This document shows positions 17,765-26,710 of a stretch of 64,000 nt of DNA, piece after piece (the first letter of the stretch is position 1; the number at the start of each line of letters is the position of its first letter). This DNA comes from Candidatus Saccharimonadota bacterium (lineage in GTDB: Bacteria > Patescibacteriota > Saccharimonadia > Saccharimonadales > UBA4665), in assembly GCA_028289245.1 (NCBI GenBank), contig JAQGGT010000006.1, positions 80,948-144,947 of the forward strand, written 5' to 3'. A program made the translations under genes and the position numbers. The notes below the pieces were generated by a model that was not told the origin of the DNA, made no database searches, and saw nothing but the letters and a program-made list of their open reading frames with translations.

Positions 17765-18799
17765 ATGATCGCAGTTATTATTGCGGGAGGGTCAGGTACC
17801 AGGCTCTGGCCGCTGTCGACTCCCACTTACCCAAAACACCTGCTGAAAATAAACGGCGATGATCTGTCGCTCATGCAACGGACGTATGAGCGCGCTAAAG
17901 CCTTGGCCGATAAAGTCTATGTGGTCTCCGAGGCCAGCCATATCCACCACGTCAAAGACCAGTTACCCGATTTACCTGACGAAAACTTTATCGTCGAGCC
18001 GGCCCGGCGCGGTACAGCCAGTTGTATCGTGGCGGCACTGGTAAGGATCGGCAAAACCGCTCCGGATGACGAACCGATCGCTTTCTTGTCGGCCGACCAT
18101 TACATCCGTGATAAACGCGGCTTTGTTCATAGCTTAAAGATCGCCGCTAGTACGGCCAAAAGCGAAGGACGAATCGTGCTCGTGGGCATCGAACCCGACC
18201 ACCCAGCGACCGGTTTCGGCTACATTCAAAAGGGTAAACTACTGAATGATAACAACTACGTTTTTAATGTTCACTCCTTTAAAGAAAAACCCGATTTTGA
18301 CACGGCCCAAAAATATTTCGAGAGCGGCGATTACCTCTGGAACGCCAGCTACTTCGTCGGCTGTATTCGCGTCTTTAAAACGGCCATGCGGGCTAACGCG
18401 CCCGAACTACTAGCCAATTATGAGAAGCTCGATGCGGCCAGCGACCAGGAGTTTGAGCAGGTCTACCTGGGCTTCGAAAATATTTCCATCGACTACGCGC
18501 TGATCGAAAAGGTCACCGACCTGCTGGTCGTACCGGCTTCATTCGACTGGATGGATCTCGGCTCATTCGCTGACCTAGCTAAAGCCATCGGCGGCGACAA
18601 GGCCGGCAATCACCGCTTTGGCCCAAACATCGAAACTGAAGATGCCGTCAGCACCTTCGTGCACAACTACGAAGACAAGCCCATCGCCGTCATCGGCCTC
18701 GATCACGTGGTGGTCATAAACACGCCCCACGGCCTGCTTATCGTCCGCAAAGATATGTCCCAAAAAGTTGGCGATGTCAGCAAGCGCTTCAAGAAATAA
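17765..18799 (+). CDS. manC: Mannose-1-phosphate guanylyltransferase
   Basis: 344 residues. The N-terminal pyrophosphorylase signature GGSGTRLWPLS is at residues 8-18, followed by FIVEPARRGTA and FKEKPDF, all typical of GDP-mannose pyrophosphorylases. It makes GDP-mannose from mannose-1-phosphate and GTP in the cytoplasm. Length fits the single-domain type without the phosphomannose isomerase half. The next gene supplies mannose-1-phosphate. Transcription appears leaderless. Confidence 0.88.
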   Translation: MIAVIIAGGSGTRLWPLSTPTYPKHLLKINGDDLSLMQRTYERAKALADKVYVVSEASHIHHVKDQLPDLPDENFIVEPARRGTASCIVAALVRIGKTAPDDEPIAFLSADHYIRDKRGFVHSLKIAASTAKSEGRIVLVGIEPDHPATGFGYIQKGKLLNDNNYVFNVHSFKEKPDFDTAQKYFESGDYLWNASYFVGCIRVFKTAMRANAPELLANYEKLDAASDQEFEQVYLGFENISIDYALIEKVTDLLVVPASFDWMDLGSFADLAKAIGGDKAGNHRFGPNIETEDAVSTFVHNYEDKPIAVIGLDHVVVINTPHGLLIVRKDMSQKVGDVSKRFKK

Positions 18800-18808
18800 C
18801 GGAGGATC

Positions 18809-19561
18809 ATGAAAAAAGTTATTGCTTTTGACCTTGACGACACCTTAGCGATTACCAAATCGCCTATCGATGACCGCATGGCGGTGTTACTGACGCAACT
18901 CCTCGATCACTTTGACGTCTGCGTAATCTCGGGCGGCGCCTTTCCGCAGTTCAAAAAACAGATCATCGACCGTTTGATCGCCACGCCCCGCCAACTAGCT
19001 CGCATGCATCTCATGCCGACCTGCGGTACGCGGTACTACCGTTATGACGAAGTGACCGAGGAATGGGCCCAGCAATATGCTGAGGATTTGACGAGCGCCC
19101 AGAAGAAAGCCATCATTGCGGCGCTAGAATCAGGCGCTAAGCAGCTCGGGTATTGGGAAGCCAACCCGGCAGGCGATATTATCGAAGATCGCGGCAGCCA
19201 AGTTACCTACTCGGCCGTCGGCCAGCAAGCCACACCGGAGGCCAAGTATGCCTGGGATCCCAGCGGCGTTAAAAAGCGAAAGCTGCAGAAACTGGTCGCG
19301 GATATGTTACCTGACCTCGAAGTCCGGGCCGGGGGCAGCACCTCGATTGATGTGACGCGCATTGGTATCGACAAAGCCTACGGTATTACCAAACTCATCG
19401 AGGCACTGACCATCGACAAAAATGAGGTACTATTCTTTGGCGACCGTCTCGAGCCAGGCGGCAATGATTACCCTGTTAAAGCGATGGGGGTGGATACCGT
19501 TGAAGTCACTCGGTGGACCGATACGGCCTTGGCGCTTGAGGCAATTCTGCATGTCATCTAG
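18809..19561 (+). CDS. HAD-superfamily phosphomannomutase, eukaryote-like type
   Basis: 250 residues. FDLDDTL near the N-terminus (Asp8 nucleophile, Asp10) and GDRLEPGGNDYPV near the C-terminus match the HAD IIB alpha-phosphomannomutase family (PMM1/PMM2-like), not the usual bacterial ManB/AlgC fold. It should turn mannose-6-phosphate into mannose-1-phosphate for the ManC next door (9-base gap with a GGAGG site). The pairing gives a two-step GDP-mannose route. A more general sugar phosphatase is possible but the GGNDYPV ending and context favour mutase. Confidence 0.8.
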   Translation: MKKVIAFDLDDTLAITKSPIDDRMAVLLTQLLDHFDVCVISGGAFPQFKKQIIDRLIATPRQLARMHLMPTCGTRYYRYDEVTEEWAQQYAEDLTSAQKKAIIAALESGAKQLGYWEANPAGDIIEDRGSQVTYSAVGQQATPEAKYAWDPSGVKKRKLQKLVADMLPDLEVRAGGSTSIDVTRIGIDKAYGITKLIEALTIDKNEVLFFGDRLEPGGNDYPVKAMGVDTVEVTRWTDTALALEAILHVI

Positions 19562-20069
19562 TATGAGTGACGAAGATATTGCCAAAGCTGCCGAGCTACT
19601 CGCCCGGTTTGAGCCGGGCTTTTTGCCGTATCCGGTGTTTGAGCAGATTGCCCGCTTAGTGGCGCTCCCAATACTCGAGTTTGTGCCGCTGCGTGCGCAC
19701 AACGGCGTTATTGAGGTACTACTGATTGCTCGCCCCGAAGACGACGCATACTGGCCCGGATTGCTGCACACGCCGGGCACGGTCATCCGGGCCACTGACG
19801 TCCATACCGAAGACATGCAAAACTGGCCAGCAATTGACCGAATTTTGCACGATGAACTACAGGATACTGAGGTCGGCGCACCGCGTTATGTCGGCAGTAT
19901 TTTACATAACAGCAAGCGCGGCGCCGAACAGGCCCAGCTGTATTGGGTGGAAGTTATTGGCGAGCCGAAAGTCGGCAATTTTTATAACGTTAAGGCGCTT
20001 CCGGATGGGCTGATTGACTCACAGGTAGCGTTTATCGTCGAAGCCGCCCGCCAATTCCAGCAGCGCTAG
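19551..20069 (+). CDS. Nudix-fold-like protein with degraded catalytic box
   Basis: 172 residues from ATG 19551 (overlapping the previous stop by 11 bases); ATG 19563 is an alternative. The pattern of strands and an HxxGxxxR-like middle region suggests a Nudix fold, with GTVIR at the place where the Nudix box should begin. The box itself lacks the REUxEE glutamates that bind metal, so catalysis is doubtful. It could bind a nucleotide sugar without cutting it. The fold assignment is tentative. Confidence 0.5.
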   Translation: MSSSMSDEDIAKAAELLARFEPGFLPYPVFEQIARLVALPILEFVPLRAHNGVIEVLLIARPEDDAYWPGLLHTPGTVIRATDVHTEDMQNWPAIDRILHDELQDTEVGAPRYVGSILHNSKRGAEQAQLYWVEVIGEPKVGNFYNVKALPDGLIDSQVAFIVEAARQFQQR

Positions 20070-21890
20070 CTACTCGACGGTTACAGATTTGGCAAGGTTA
20101 CGCGGGCGGTCGACATTGAAGCCACGAGCGACCGCTACATGGTAGGCAAACAGCTGGGTAGCAATGGAGATCAGCAGCGGCTGGGTTTGTTCAAGCGTTG
20201 GTGGCAAGTAAATGACGTCGTCGGCTAGCTGAGCAATTGCTTCGTTGCCTTCGGTGGCGAGGGCAATAACCGGGCCGCTCCGAGCGCGGATTTCCTGGAT
20301 GTTGGACATGGTTTTTTCGAGCAGTGGTGAGTCGGTAGCGATAGCAAAGGTGGGGAAGTTCTCGTCGATCATAGCCAGCGGGCCGTGCTTCATCTCGCCG
20401 GCAGCATAGCCTTCGGCGTGAATGTAGGACACTTCTTTGAGCTTGAGGGCACCTTCTAGGGCGCACGGATAGCCATAGTGGCGGCCGATGAACAAGAAGT
20501 CGCGCGCTGGGGCGTACTTTTCGGCAATTACCTTAATCTGATCGCTCAGGGCCAGCACAGCGGCGGCCTTATCAGGGAGTGATACGAGCTCTTTGAGCAG
20601 TGGCTTATAGTCTTTGGTTGAACCATTTGATAGGTGCAGGGCAATGAGCGCCAAGACCGTCACCTGGGCGATAAAGGCCTTTGTACTGGCTACTGCCTGT
20701 TCGGGGCCGGCGTGGCAGTAGACGCCGGCGTCGGTCATACGGGCGATGGTGCTGCCCGGAGCGTTGACGATGCCGAGGCGCAGGACGCCATAATCTTTGA
20801 CCTTGTCGAGCGCGGCAATTGTGTCGGCGGTCTCGCCGGACTGTGAGACGGCCAAAATAGCCGTGCCGCGCGAGAACGGTTCGGAGCGGTACTTGAACTC
20901 GCTGGCCTGCTGAACCTCTACCGGAATACCGGCCAGCTCCTCAATGAGATATTCGCCAACTAAGCCAGCATAAAACGAGGTGCCGCAGGCCACGATGACA
21001 ATCCGGTCGATGTAGCGCAGCTGGGCGACGACGTTGTCGAGACCGCCGAGCTTTACGATGCCCTCGTTGGCCAGCACTCGGCCGCGGATAGCCGACTGGA
21101 TGGTTTGTGGCGCTTCGTTGATCTCCTTGATCATGAAGTGTTCGTAATGGCCTTTTTGAGCGTCCTCACTCTCGAGGTCGAGTAATTCAACTTCGGGAAT
21201 CGTCGGCGAGTCGGACTCGAGGTTGGTAACGGCGAGGTCACCGGTGGTAATACGAGCCACATCGAAATCGTTGAGGTAAATCACTTTTTTGGTGTGCTGG
21301 ATCAGCGCGGTTGGATCGGAAGCCAGAATGTACTCGTTGTCACCAACGCCAATCACCAGCGGACTGCTGAGACGAGCGGCGTACAGCGTGTCCGGCTCGT
21401 GGCTGGAGACGACGGCGATGGCATAGGCGCCGCGCAGGTCGCGCAGGGCGGTATGAAAGGCGCTCTCGATCGATTTCGTCTGTTTGAAGTAGTAGTCGAT
21501 AAGGTGCGGAATAACTTCGGTGTCTGTTTCTGACTTAAATTCGTAGCCTGCCTGTTGCAGCTTGGTGCGTAATTGTTCGTGGTTTTCGATGATACCGTTG
21601 TGGACGATGGCGATACTGCCGTCGGCACTGGAATGTGGGTGGGCATTGGTGATACTCGGCGCGCCGTGAGTCGCCCACCGAGTGTGGCCAATAGCCAGCA
21701 TCGCCGACGAATCTTCGAGGATTTTACTGAGGTCGGCGACTTGGCCTACCTGACGGGTAGTAGTTATGCGGCCGTCCGTTACGGTGCTGACTCCGGCCGA
21801 GTCATAGCCTCGATACTCCAGCGCTTGCAAGCCTTGCATGACGATGGGCGTTGCCGGACGCTCGCCAATAAAACCAACTATTCCACACAC
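20070..21890 (-). CDS. glmS: Glutamine-fructose-6-phosphate aminotransferase
   Basis: 606 residues, full length. It starts at GTG 21890 with an AGGAG site about 9 bases upstream; after Met removal Cys1 (CGIVGF) is the glutaminase nucleophile. Two SIS domains follow, with SQSGETADT and the C-terminal NLAKSVTVE ending that closes GlmS active sites. It converts fructose-6-phosphate and glutamine to glucosamine-6-phosphate, feeding peptidoglycan and surface glycan. It ends one base after the convergent gene's stop. Confidence 0.95.
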   Translation of the reverse strand: MCGIVGFIGERPATPIVMQGLQALEYRGYDSAGVSTVTDGRITTTRQVGQVADLSKILEDSSAMLAIGHTRWATHGAPSITNAHPHSSADGSIAIVHNGIIENHEQLRTKLQQAGYEFKSETDTEVIPHLIDYYFKQTKSIESAFHTALRDLRGAYAIAVVSSHEPDTLYAARLSSPLVIGVGDNEYILASDPTALIQHTKKVIYLNDFDVARITTGDLAVTNLESDSPTIPEVELLDLESEDAQKGHYEHFMIKEINEAPQTIQSAIRGRVLANEGIVKLGGLDNVVAQLRYIDRIVIVACGTSFYAGLVGEYLIEELAGIPVEVQQASEFKYRSEPFSRGTAILAVSQSGETADTIAALDKVKDYGVLRLGIVNAPGSTIARMTDAGVYCHAGPEQAVASTKAFIAQVTVLALIALHLSNGSTKDYKPLLKELVSLPDKAAAVLALSDQIKVIAEKYAPARDFLFIGRHYGYPCALEGALKLKEVSYIHAEGYAAGEMKHGPLAMIDENFPTFAIATDSPLLEKTMSNIQEIRARSGPVIALATEGNEAIAQLADDVIYLPPTLEQTQPLLISIATQLFAYHVAVARGFNVDRPRNLAKSVTVE

Positions 21891-21902
21891 AGGGGCGTTC
21901 TC

Positions 21903-22997
21903 CTATTTGCTATGCTCTTTTATAACATTTTTTATGTTTTTAGTAAAGGAAGCGACGGAATACTGTTGGGCGTGTTCGGCGATGGCCTCGTAATTAAAAT
22001 TCTTGGTTTGGGCGATCTCGAGGGCTTCCACGAGGCTACTGACTTCCTGTTTCTTAAAAAACAGGCCGGTCTTGCCCGGAATAATGGTGTCTAGGGCGCC
22101 GCCTTTTTCGTAGGCAATGACTGGCGTGCCAGCTCCCATAGCCTCCACGGCCACGATGCCAAAATCATCTTGGCCGGGGAAGATGAAACCCAGGGCAGTC
22201 TGAAAATGGTTGACGATGTCAAAATCACTGACATTCGTTAAGAAAGTAACATTGCGGCCGGCCATCTTCTCGAGCTTGCGGTGGTCGGGGCCATTGCCGA
22301 TGACAATCAGTGGCACCTTGAGTTCGGTGCAAGCGGCCACGGCTAAATCAACTCGCTTGTAGGGCGTTTGGCGACCGGCAATTACAAAGCCGTGCCGCGG
22401 CTCGGGCTTGCCACGTTGCCGGAAGCGCTCGGTATCGACGGGTGGGAAGACCACGGTTGAATCACGGCGATAAAACTTTTTGATCATGGCTTGGGTGTGG
22501 GCTGAGTTGGCCAGCATGATATCTGGCTGGGTGGCGGCTTGGCGATCCCAGCGTTTGAGCGGACCAATCAGCAGGCGCAAGCCGAGTTTGGCCAGCCAGT
22601 TGGTACCACGCGGAAAGCCAGGGTTAGCCATGTACTCGTCGTAGCGTATCCAGTAGTAATGCGTCGGCGAGTGACAATAACAGATGTGCGTAGTGTCCGG
22701 GCCGGTTTTGACGCCTTTGGCTTCGGCACCGCTGCTAGAAATGACTAAGTCGTACTCGCTGAGATCGAGCCGGTTAAATGTCCAGGCCCGTAGCAGCGGC
22801 AAGAACTTTTTGAGGCTCTTAGGCAACTTTTGGAGCCAAGTCGTGCGCACATCGGCATCTTTGAACCAGTCGATCTTACTCGGATCGTACTGGGAGGTAT
22901 AAATAGGCGCGTCAGGGTACATCCGGTGTAGCTCAAGCACGACGCGCTCGGCTCCCCCGATCCCTAGTAACCAATCGCAGACAATGGCAACTTTCAT
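21903..22997 (-). CDS. GT4 mannosyltransferase-like (WbaZ-type)
   Basis: 364 residues. The N-terminus has GIGGAERVV, the acceptor-side loop of GT-B enzymes; CYCHSPTHYYW is typical of the WbaZ/MtfB group. The donor half has AGRQTPYKR and GQDDFGIVAVEAMGAG, the E-x7-E region. Members of this group commonly use GDP-mannose, which the neighbouring pmm/manC genes make. It is coupled by a 4-base overlap to the polyprenyl-phosphate sugar transferase upstream, so it may add the second sugar of the repeat unit. Confidence 0.85.
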   Translation of the reverse strand: MKVAIVCDWLLGIGGAERVVLELHRMYPDAPIYTSQYDPSKIDWFKDADVRTTWLQKLPKSLKKFLPLLRAWTFNRLDLSEYDLVISSSGAEAKGVKTGPDTTHICYCHSPTHYYWIRYDEYMANPGFPRGTNWLAKLGLRLLIGPLKRWDRQAATQPDIMLANSAHTQAMIKKFYRRDSTVVFPPVDTERFRQRGKPEPRHGFVIAGRQTPYKRVDLAVAACTELKVPLIVIGNGPDHRKLEKMAGRNVTFLTNVSDFDIVNHFQTALGFIFPGQDDFGIVAVEAMGAGTPVIAYEKGGALDTIIPGKTGLFFKKQEVSSLVEALEIAQTKNFNYEAIAEHAQQYSVASFTKNIKNVIKEHSK

Positions 22998-24436
22998 GAG
23001 CGTGTTCCCTTATGGAACAGCACCACCCACACAGTTTTAATGATAATTACGATATCGCCCCAAAAACTCCAGTTCTGGACGTAGTACAGGTCAAGATTAC
23101 GGCGCTGCTCAAAGCTTAAGTCATTAACGCCGGAAATTTGGGCTAGGCCCGTAAGACCGGATTTGACGCTGAGGATCAGACTCTTTTGGGCGTATTTTTC
23201 GAGTTCAAACGGCACGAGGGCCCGCGGACCAACCAAACTGATGTCACCGCGAAAAACGTTAAATAACTGAGGTAATTCGTCGAGGCTAAACTTGCGTAAA
23301 AAACGCCCGATGCCGCTAATGCGCGGGTCATTGTCGATATGGTCACCGTTTTCTCGATAAGGTTTGATGAGCTCCGGCTTGCCCATTTTGGTGAAGGCTT
23401 CTTCGGGCGTCAGGCCATTATATTTGATGCGAAACGACCGGAACTTATAGATCTGCACCGGTGTATCGTAGCGGCTGAGACGTTCCTGCCGGAGCAAAAC
23501 CGAACCGCCATCGGATAATTTGACAGCCAGCGCGATCAGCAGCATAAACGGTGAGGTTAGAATCAGAAAAACTAGGCTGGCTATGACATCAAAACTGCGC
23601 TTAACCACCTGTCCCCAACCTATTAGGGGCGTTTGGTGGACGGCAATTATTGGCACTGAATGAAACAGATCAACTTCTAGGTTTCCAACGAATAGCTCGC
23701 TGTTGCCAGGCACGAAACGGTAGGCGACATGGTGTTGCTGGGCAAAGGTTAAAACCTCGTCGTTGTCGGCCGTAGAGGGGTAGAGCTCAGTCTGGATAAT
23801 AGTGTGCAGCTGCATGTCCTTGGCATTGGCCGCGGCGGCCGCAAAACTAGGGAACTCAGTCTCAATCACGCCACGTTTGAGGGGGTGTTTGATACCGCCT
23901 ACCACCCCTACGACCCGGTAACCGGTGATGCTCGTCTGGGACAGGGAATCGACCAGTAGATGAGTGGTACGCGTGTCACCAACGATCAGGACGTTATTAA
24001 CGCCAACGCCGTAGCTAAATAGCTCACGCCGTACGCCGCGGATAATCGTTCGAAAGACGAATACGAAGAAGGCTGCCAGCAAGAAGCCGTAGACCGTAAC
24101 TAGCCGAGCTGGAAAGATGGTGACATTAGCGATGTAGCTATAACTTATAGCGAAGAGAATGCCGATAAACGAACCGACAATTATCCGGCCCAGTTCGCTA
24201 AAGCGCTTCTCATAGACTCGAGAGCTGTACAGCCCTAGGAGACCAAACATCAAGATCCAAAAAGGGAGCAGCGTTACCAGGACGCCGATGTAGGTAGAGG
24301 CCGAAACGTCAGCGCTTAAAATGCGGCTGCTGACCGAAACGCGCAGAATGTACGCTACGGAAAGGGCGGCGGTAAGTGCCAGGAAGTCTCCGATAATGAG
24401 AAAGACGTTGTAGACGACGGTGGCATTGTTTCGCAT
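22994..24436 (-). CDS. Polyprenyl-phosphate sugar-1-phosphate transferase (WbaP/WcaJ type)
   Basis: 480 residues. Four N-terminal membrane segments, a CoA-binding-like central domain, a re-entrant helix (~280-300), then the catalytic domain: KRSFDVIAS, FRSFR, DPRISGIGRFLRKFSLDELPQL (key residues DPR, RFLR, DELPQ) and GDISLVGPR. It loads the first sugar phosphate onto undecaprenyl phosphate and starts repeat-unit synthesis at the membrane. It heads a two-gene operon with the GT4 at 21903. The initiating sugar cannot be told. Confidence 0.92.
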   Translation of the reverse strand: MRNNATVVYNVFLIIGDFLALTAALSVAYILRVSVSSRILSADVSASTYIGVLVTLLPFWILMFGLLGLYSSRVYEKRFSELGRIIVGSFIGILFAISYSYIANVTIFPARLVTVYGFLLAAFFVFVFRTIIRGVRRELFSYGVGVNNVLIVGDTRTTHLLVDSLSQTSITGYRVVGVVGGIKHPLKRGVIETEFPSFAAAAANAKDMQLHTIIQTELYPSTADNDEVLTFAQQHHVAYRFVPGNSELFVGNLEVDLFHSVPIIAVHQTPLIGWGQVVKRSFDVIASLVFLILTSPFMLLIALAVKLSDGGSVLLRQERLSRYDTPVQIYKFRSFRIKYNGLTPEEAFTKMGKPELIKPYRENGDHIDNDPRISGIGRFLRKFSLDELPQLFNVFRGDISLVGPRALVPFELEKYAQKSLILSVKSGLTGLAQISGVNDLSFEQRRNLDLYYVQNWSFWGDIVIIIKTVWVVLFHKGTRS

Positions 24437-24493
24437 GGTTAGTAGTGTCTATTATACCCCCCGCGCCTTTTTCCTATATACTAACTACAACTT

Positions 24494-25831
24494 ATGAAAG
24501 CGTCAGCCTTCAAGTACACAATTCTCTCAGCCGTAGCAACAATGGTGATGCTCGTGCTCGTCCTTATGCCGTTCCATGCCTTTCTGACTGTATGGCTGGC
24601 GAGCCATTTTGGCCATTACACCGCCCTGCGCCTCTGGAAAGAGCTGATATTAGTGGCGGCCGGACTCGGCGTAGTTTATTTAATGCTGACCGACCATAAA
24701 ATCCGCACCCATACATTATCACGACGGCTGGTATGGCTGATTGCGGCCTATGCCGTGCTCCAGGTGGCTATTGGGCTGATAGTCTGGCATAACGGCGATG
24801 TTACCACTAAGGCTTTACTCTACGGCTGGCTAGTGGATCTGCGTTTTCTGGTATTCTTCTTGATTTGTTGGGCAGTGGCGCTACGAACCGCTCGGCTGCA
24901 AGCTAATTGGTTTAATTTGTTGATTTTTCCGGCGCTGGCGGTGGCGCTGATTGCCGTTTTGCAGGCTACCGTCTTGCCACATGATGTACTACGCCACTTT
25001 GGCTATGGCCCCGCGACTATCGAGCCCCTAGAAACTATTAATCACAACCAGCATTATTTGCGCGTTATGTCGACGCTTCGTGGCGCCAACCCCCTCGGCG
25101 CTTACTTGATACTACCAATCACGGCCTTGGTCATCGGCCTCTGTAAAAACCGACGAAGCTGGCGGTTGTGGTTGGGGCTAGTGCTCTGTACCCTCGCATT
25201 GTACTTTAGTCATTCGCGGAGTGCGTTTCTCGGCGCCCTATTGGCGGCCGGCATCGTGCTGGCGTTGAATGTACGCTCCAAGCTCGGCAAGCAGCTGCTG
25301 GCCGCAGGCGCGGGCGTGGTGGTGGTGCTCGCAGTCATCCTTAGTCTGGCGCTTCATAACAATGCCGATTTCCAAAATGTCGTCTTACACACGCAAACTA
25401 ACTCCAGCTCGCCACAGAGCTCAAATGATGGACACGTTGCGGCTTTGAAGAGTGGCCTGCATGACATTCGTCATCGGCCCTTTGGCGCCGGACCCGGTAC
25501 GGCTGGGCCGGCCAGCATCTATAACGACGGTAAGGCCAGAATTGCCGAGGATTACTTTATACAACTGGGCCAGGAAGTCGGCATTGTCGGCATGCTCCTG
25601 TTTATCATCATCAACGCCGGCATTGGCTATCTGCTGTGGCTGCGCCGCCAAAGCCCGCTGGCTATGTGCCTGTTGGCGAGTTTGATTGGCCTTACGCTCG
25701 TCAATTGTTTATTGCACGCCTGGGCCGACGACACCGTAGCCTACGTCTGGTGGGGATTGGCCGGTATGGCCATGGCGACATTGCCGATTACAGAAACCAA
25801 AACAACTCGTGGCAAAAAGCAAGCGCACTAA
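24494..25831 (+). CDS. O-antigen ligase/polymerase family membrane protein
   Basis: 445 residues with about eleven membrane segments and a large outside loop late in the protein. FSHSRSAFLG is the conserved Wzy_C/WaaL signature and the loop holds RHRPFGAGPGTAG. Family members join or polymerise lipid-linked glycans outside the membrane. In a cell without an outer membrane, polymerisation or transfer to a wall acceptor is more likely than lipid A ligation. Its end overlaps the second GtrA gene by 23 bases. Confidence 0.82.
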   Translation: MKASAFKYTILSAVATMVMLVLVLMPFHAFLTVWLASHFGHYTALRLWKELILVAAGLGVVYLMLTDHKIRTHTLSRRLVWLIAAYAVLQVAIGLIVWHNGDVTTKALLYGWLVDLRFLVFFLICWAVALRTARLQANWFNLLIFPALAVALIAVLQATVLPHDVLRHFGYGPATIEPLETINHNQHYLRVMSTLRGANPLGAYLILPITALVIGLCKNRRSWRLWLGLVLCTLALYFSHSRSAFLGALLAAGIVLALNVRSKLGKQLLAAGAGVVVVLAVILSLALHNNADFQNVVLHTQTNSSSPQSSNDGHVAALKSGLHDIRHRPFGAGPGTAGPASIYNDGKARIAEDYFIQLGQEVGIVGMLLFIIINAGIGYLLWLRRQSPLAMCLLASLIGLTLVNCLLHAWADDTVAYVWWGLAGMAMATLPITETKTTRGKKQAH

Positions 25832-26231
25832 CCAGGACCGCTTACGGCAATTTGCTAAGTATATGGCTGGCGGCAGCCTCTATTTCTGGAGTGGCTACGC
25901 TATCTTTGCCGTTACCTATAGCGGTCTGGGCTGGTCGTGGATAGGGGCAAAAATGATGGCCGATGCCGTCGGCTGGACGTTGAACTATCTAGTACAGCGT
26001 TACTGGGCGTTTATACCTGATGGCCGCCACCTGAGCGAAATAGAACACGTCGGTCGCTATATCAGCATAGAAAGCGTGGGCTTTGTGCTGGATTACTTGA
26101 TCATCGGTATCCTTAATCACTTCGGCCTTTCACCGTACATTGGATTTTTTATTTCGGCTGGCTTCTTTACCGTATGGAGCTACCTCTGGTACAAATATTG
26201 GGTTTTCCCTCAGCCCAAAAGCGTGGCATAA
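25809..26231 (+). CDS. GtrA-family membrane protein, second copy
   Basis: 140 residues from GTG 25809, inside the end of the O-antigen ligase gene. Four membrane segments are present, with NYLVQRYWAF after segment 2 and a YKYWVF end, as in GtrA proteins. It probably assists translocation of a polyprenyl-linked sugar. The nearest polyprenyl-phosphate sugar synthase in the window is at 16534. Confidence 0.78.
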   Translation: MAKSKRTNQDRLRQFAKYMAGGSLYFWSGYAIFAVTYSGLGWSWIGAKMMADAVGWTLNYLVQRYWAFIPDGRHLSEIEHVGRYISIESVGFVLDYLIIGILNHFGLSPYIGFFISAGFFTVWSYLWYKYWVFPQPKSVA

Positions 26232-26241
26232 TGCTTGTGTT

Positions 26242-26709
26242 ATGAACGAAAAGCAAACACCATCCGTCTCGGCTGTCCGGCCAACCAAAAAACAGCGTGA
26301 ACTCCTCGGCTTTATCGAGAAGTTTATTGGCGAGCACGGTTACAGCCCTAGCTACCGCGAAGTTATGCGCGGTCTGGACTACACGTCGGTGGCTACCGTC
26401 GCGCTGCATATCAACAGCCTTATCAAACGCGGTCATCTGCGCAAACGCGAGAACTCAGCCCGCTCGCTCGAAGTCGTCCAGGCTGATCTGCCGACGACCA
26501 TCACTACCAACGAGATTGCGCCCGGTGAAGAAAAATGGTTGGTCGAGAAGATCGAACACGCCTTTACCCAGGCCGAGCAGGCCGTCGCCGAAGCTGTCGA
26601 TATCGACAACCTCTATGTGCTGGTTGGGGCGCTCAAAGTCCTTGGTCTGGACGGCGCGGCCCAAAGCTTTATTCCGCGTTTGAGCGGCTTAAAGCAGGCT
26701 GCCAAGTAG
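26242..26709 (+). CDS. LexA-type DNA-binding protein lacking the protease domain
   Basis: 155 residues. Residues ~12-75 match the LexA N-terminal winged helix: TKKQRELLGFI, then YSPSYREV (recognition helix start) and a wing ending in LRKRENSARSLEV. The normal S24 autocleavage domain (Ala-Gly site, Ser/Lys dyad) is absent; a short helical C-terminus replaces it. It could be a repressor that is not inactivated by RecA, or one dependent on another signal. A CATAAT box 9 bases upstream implies a leaderless or nearly leaderless message. It is followed 1 base later by the next gene. Confidence 0.72.
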   Translation: MNEKQTPSVSAVRPTKKQRELLGFIEKFIGEHGYSPSYREVMRGLDYTSVATVALHINSLIKRGHLRKRENSARSLEVVQADLPTTITTNEIAPGEEKWLVEKIEHAFTQAEQAVAEAVDIDNLYVLVGALKVLGLDGAAQSFIPRLSGLKQAAK

Positions 26710-26710
26710 C

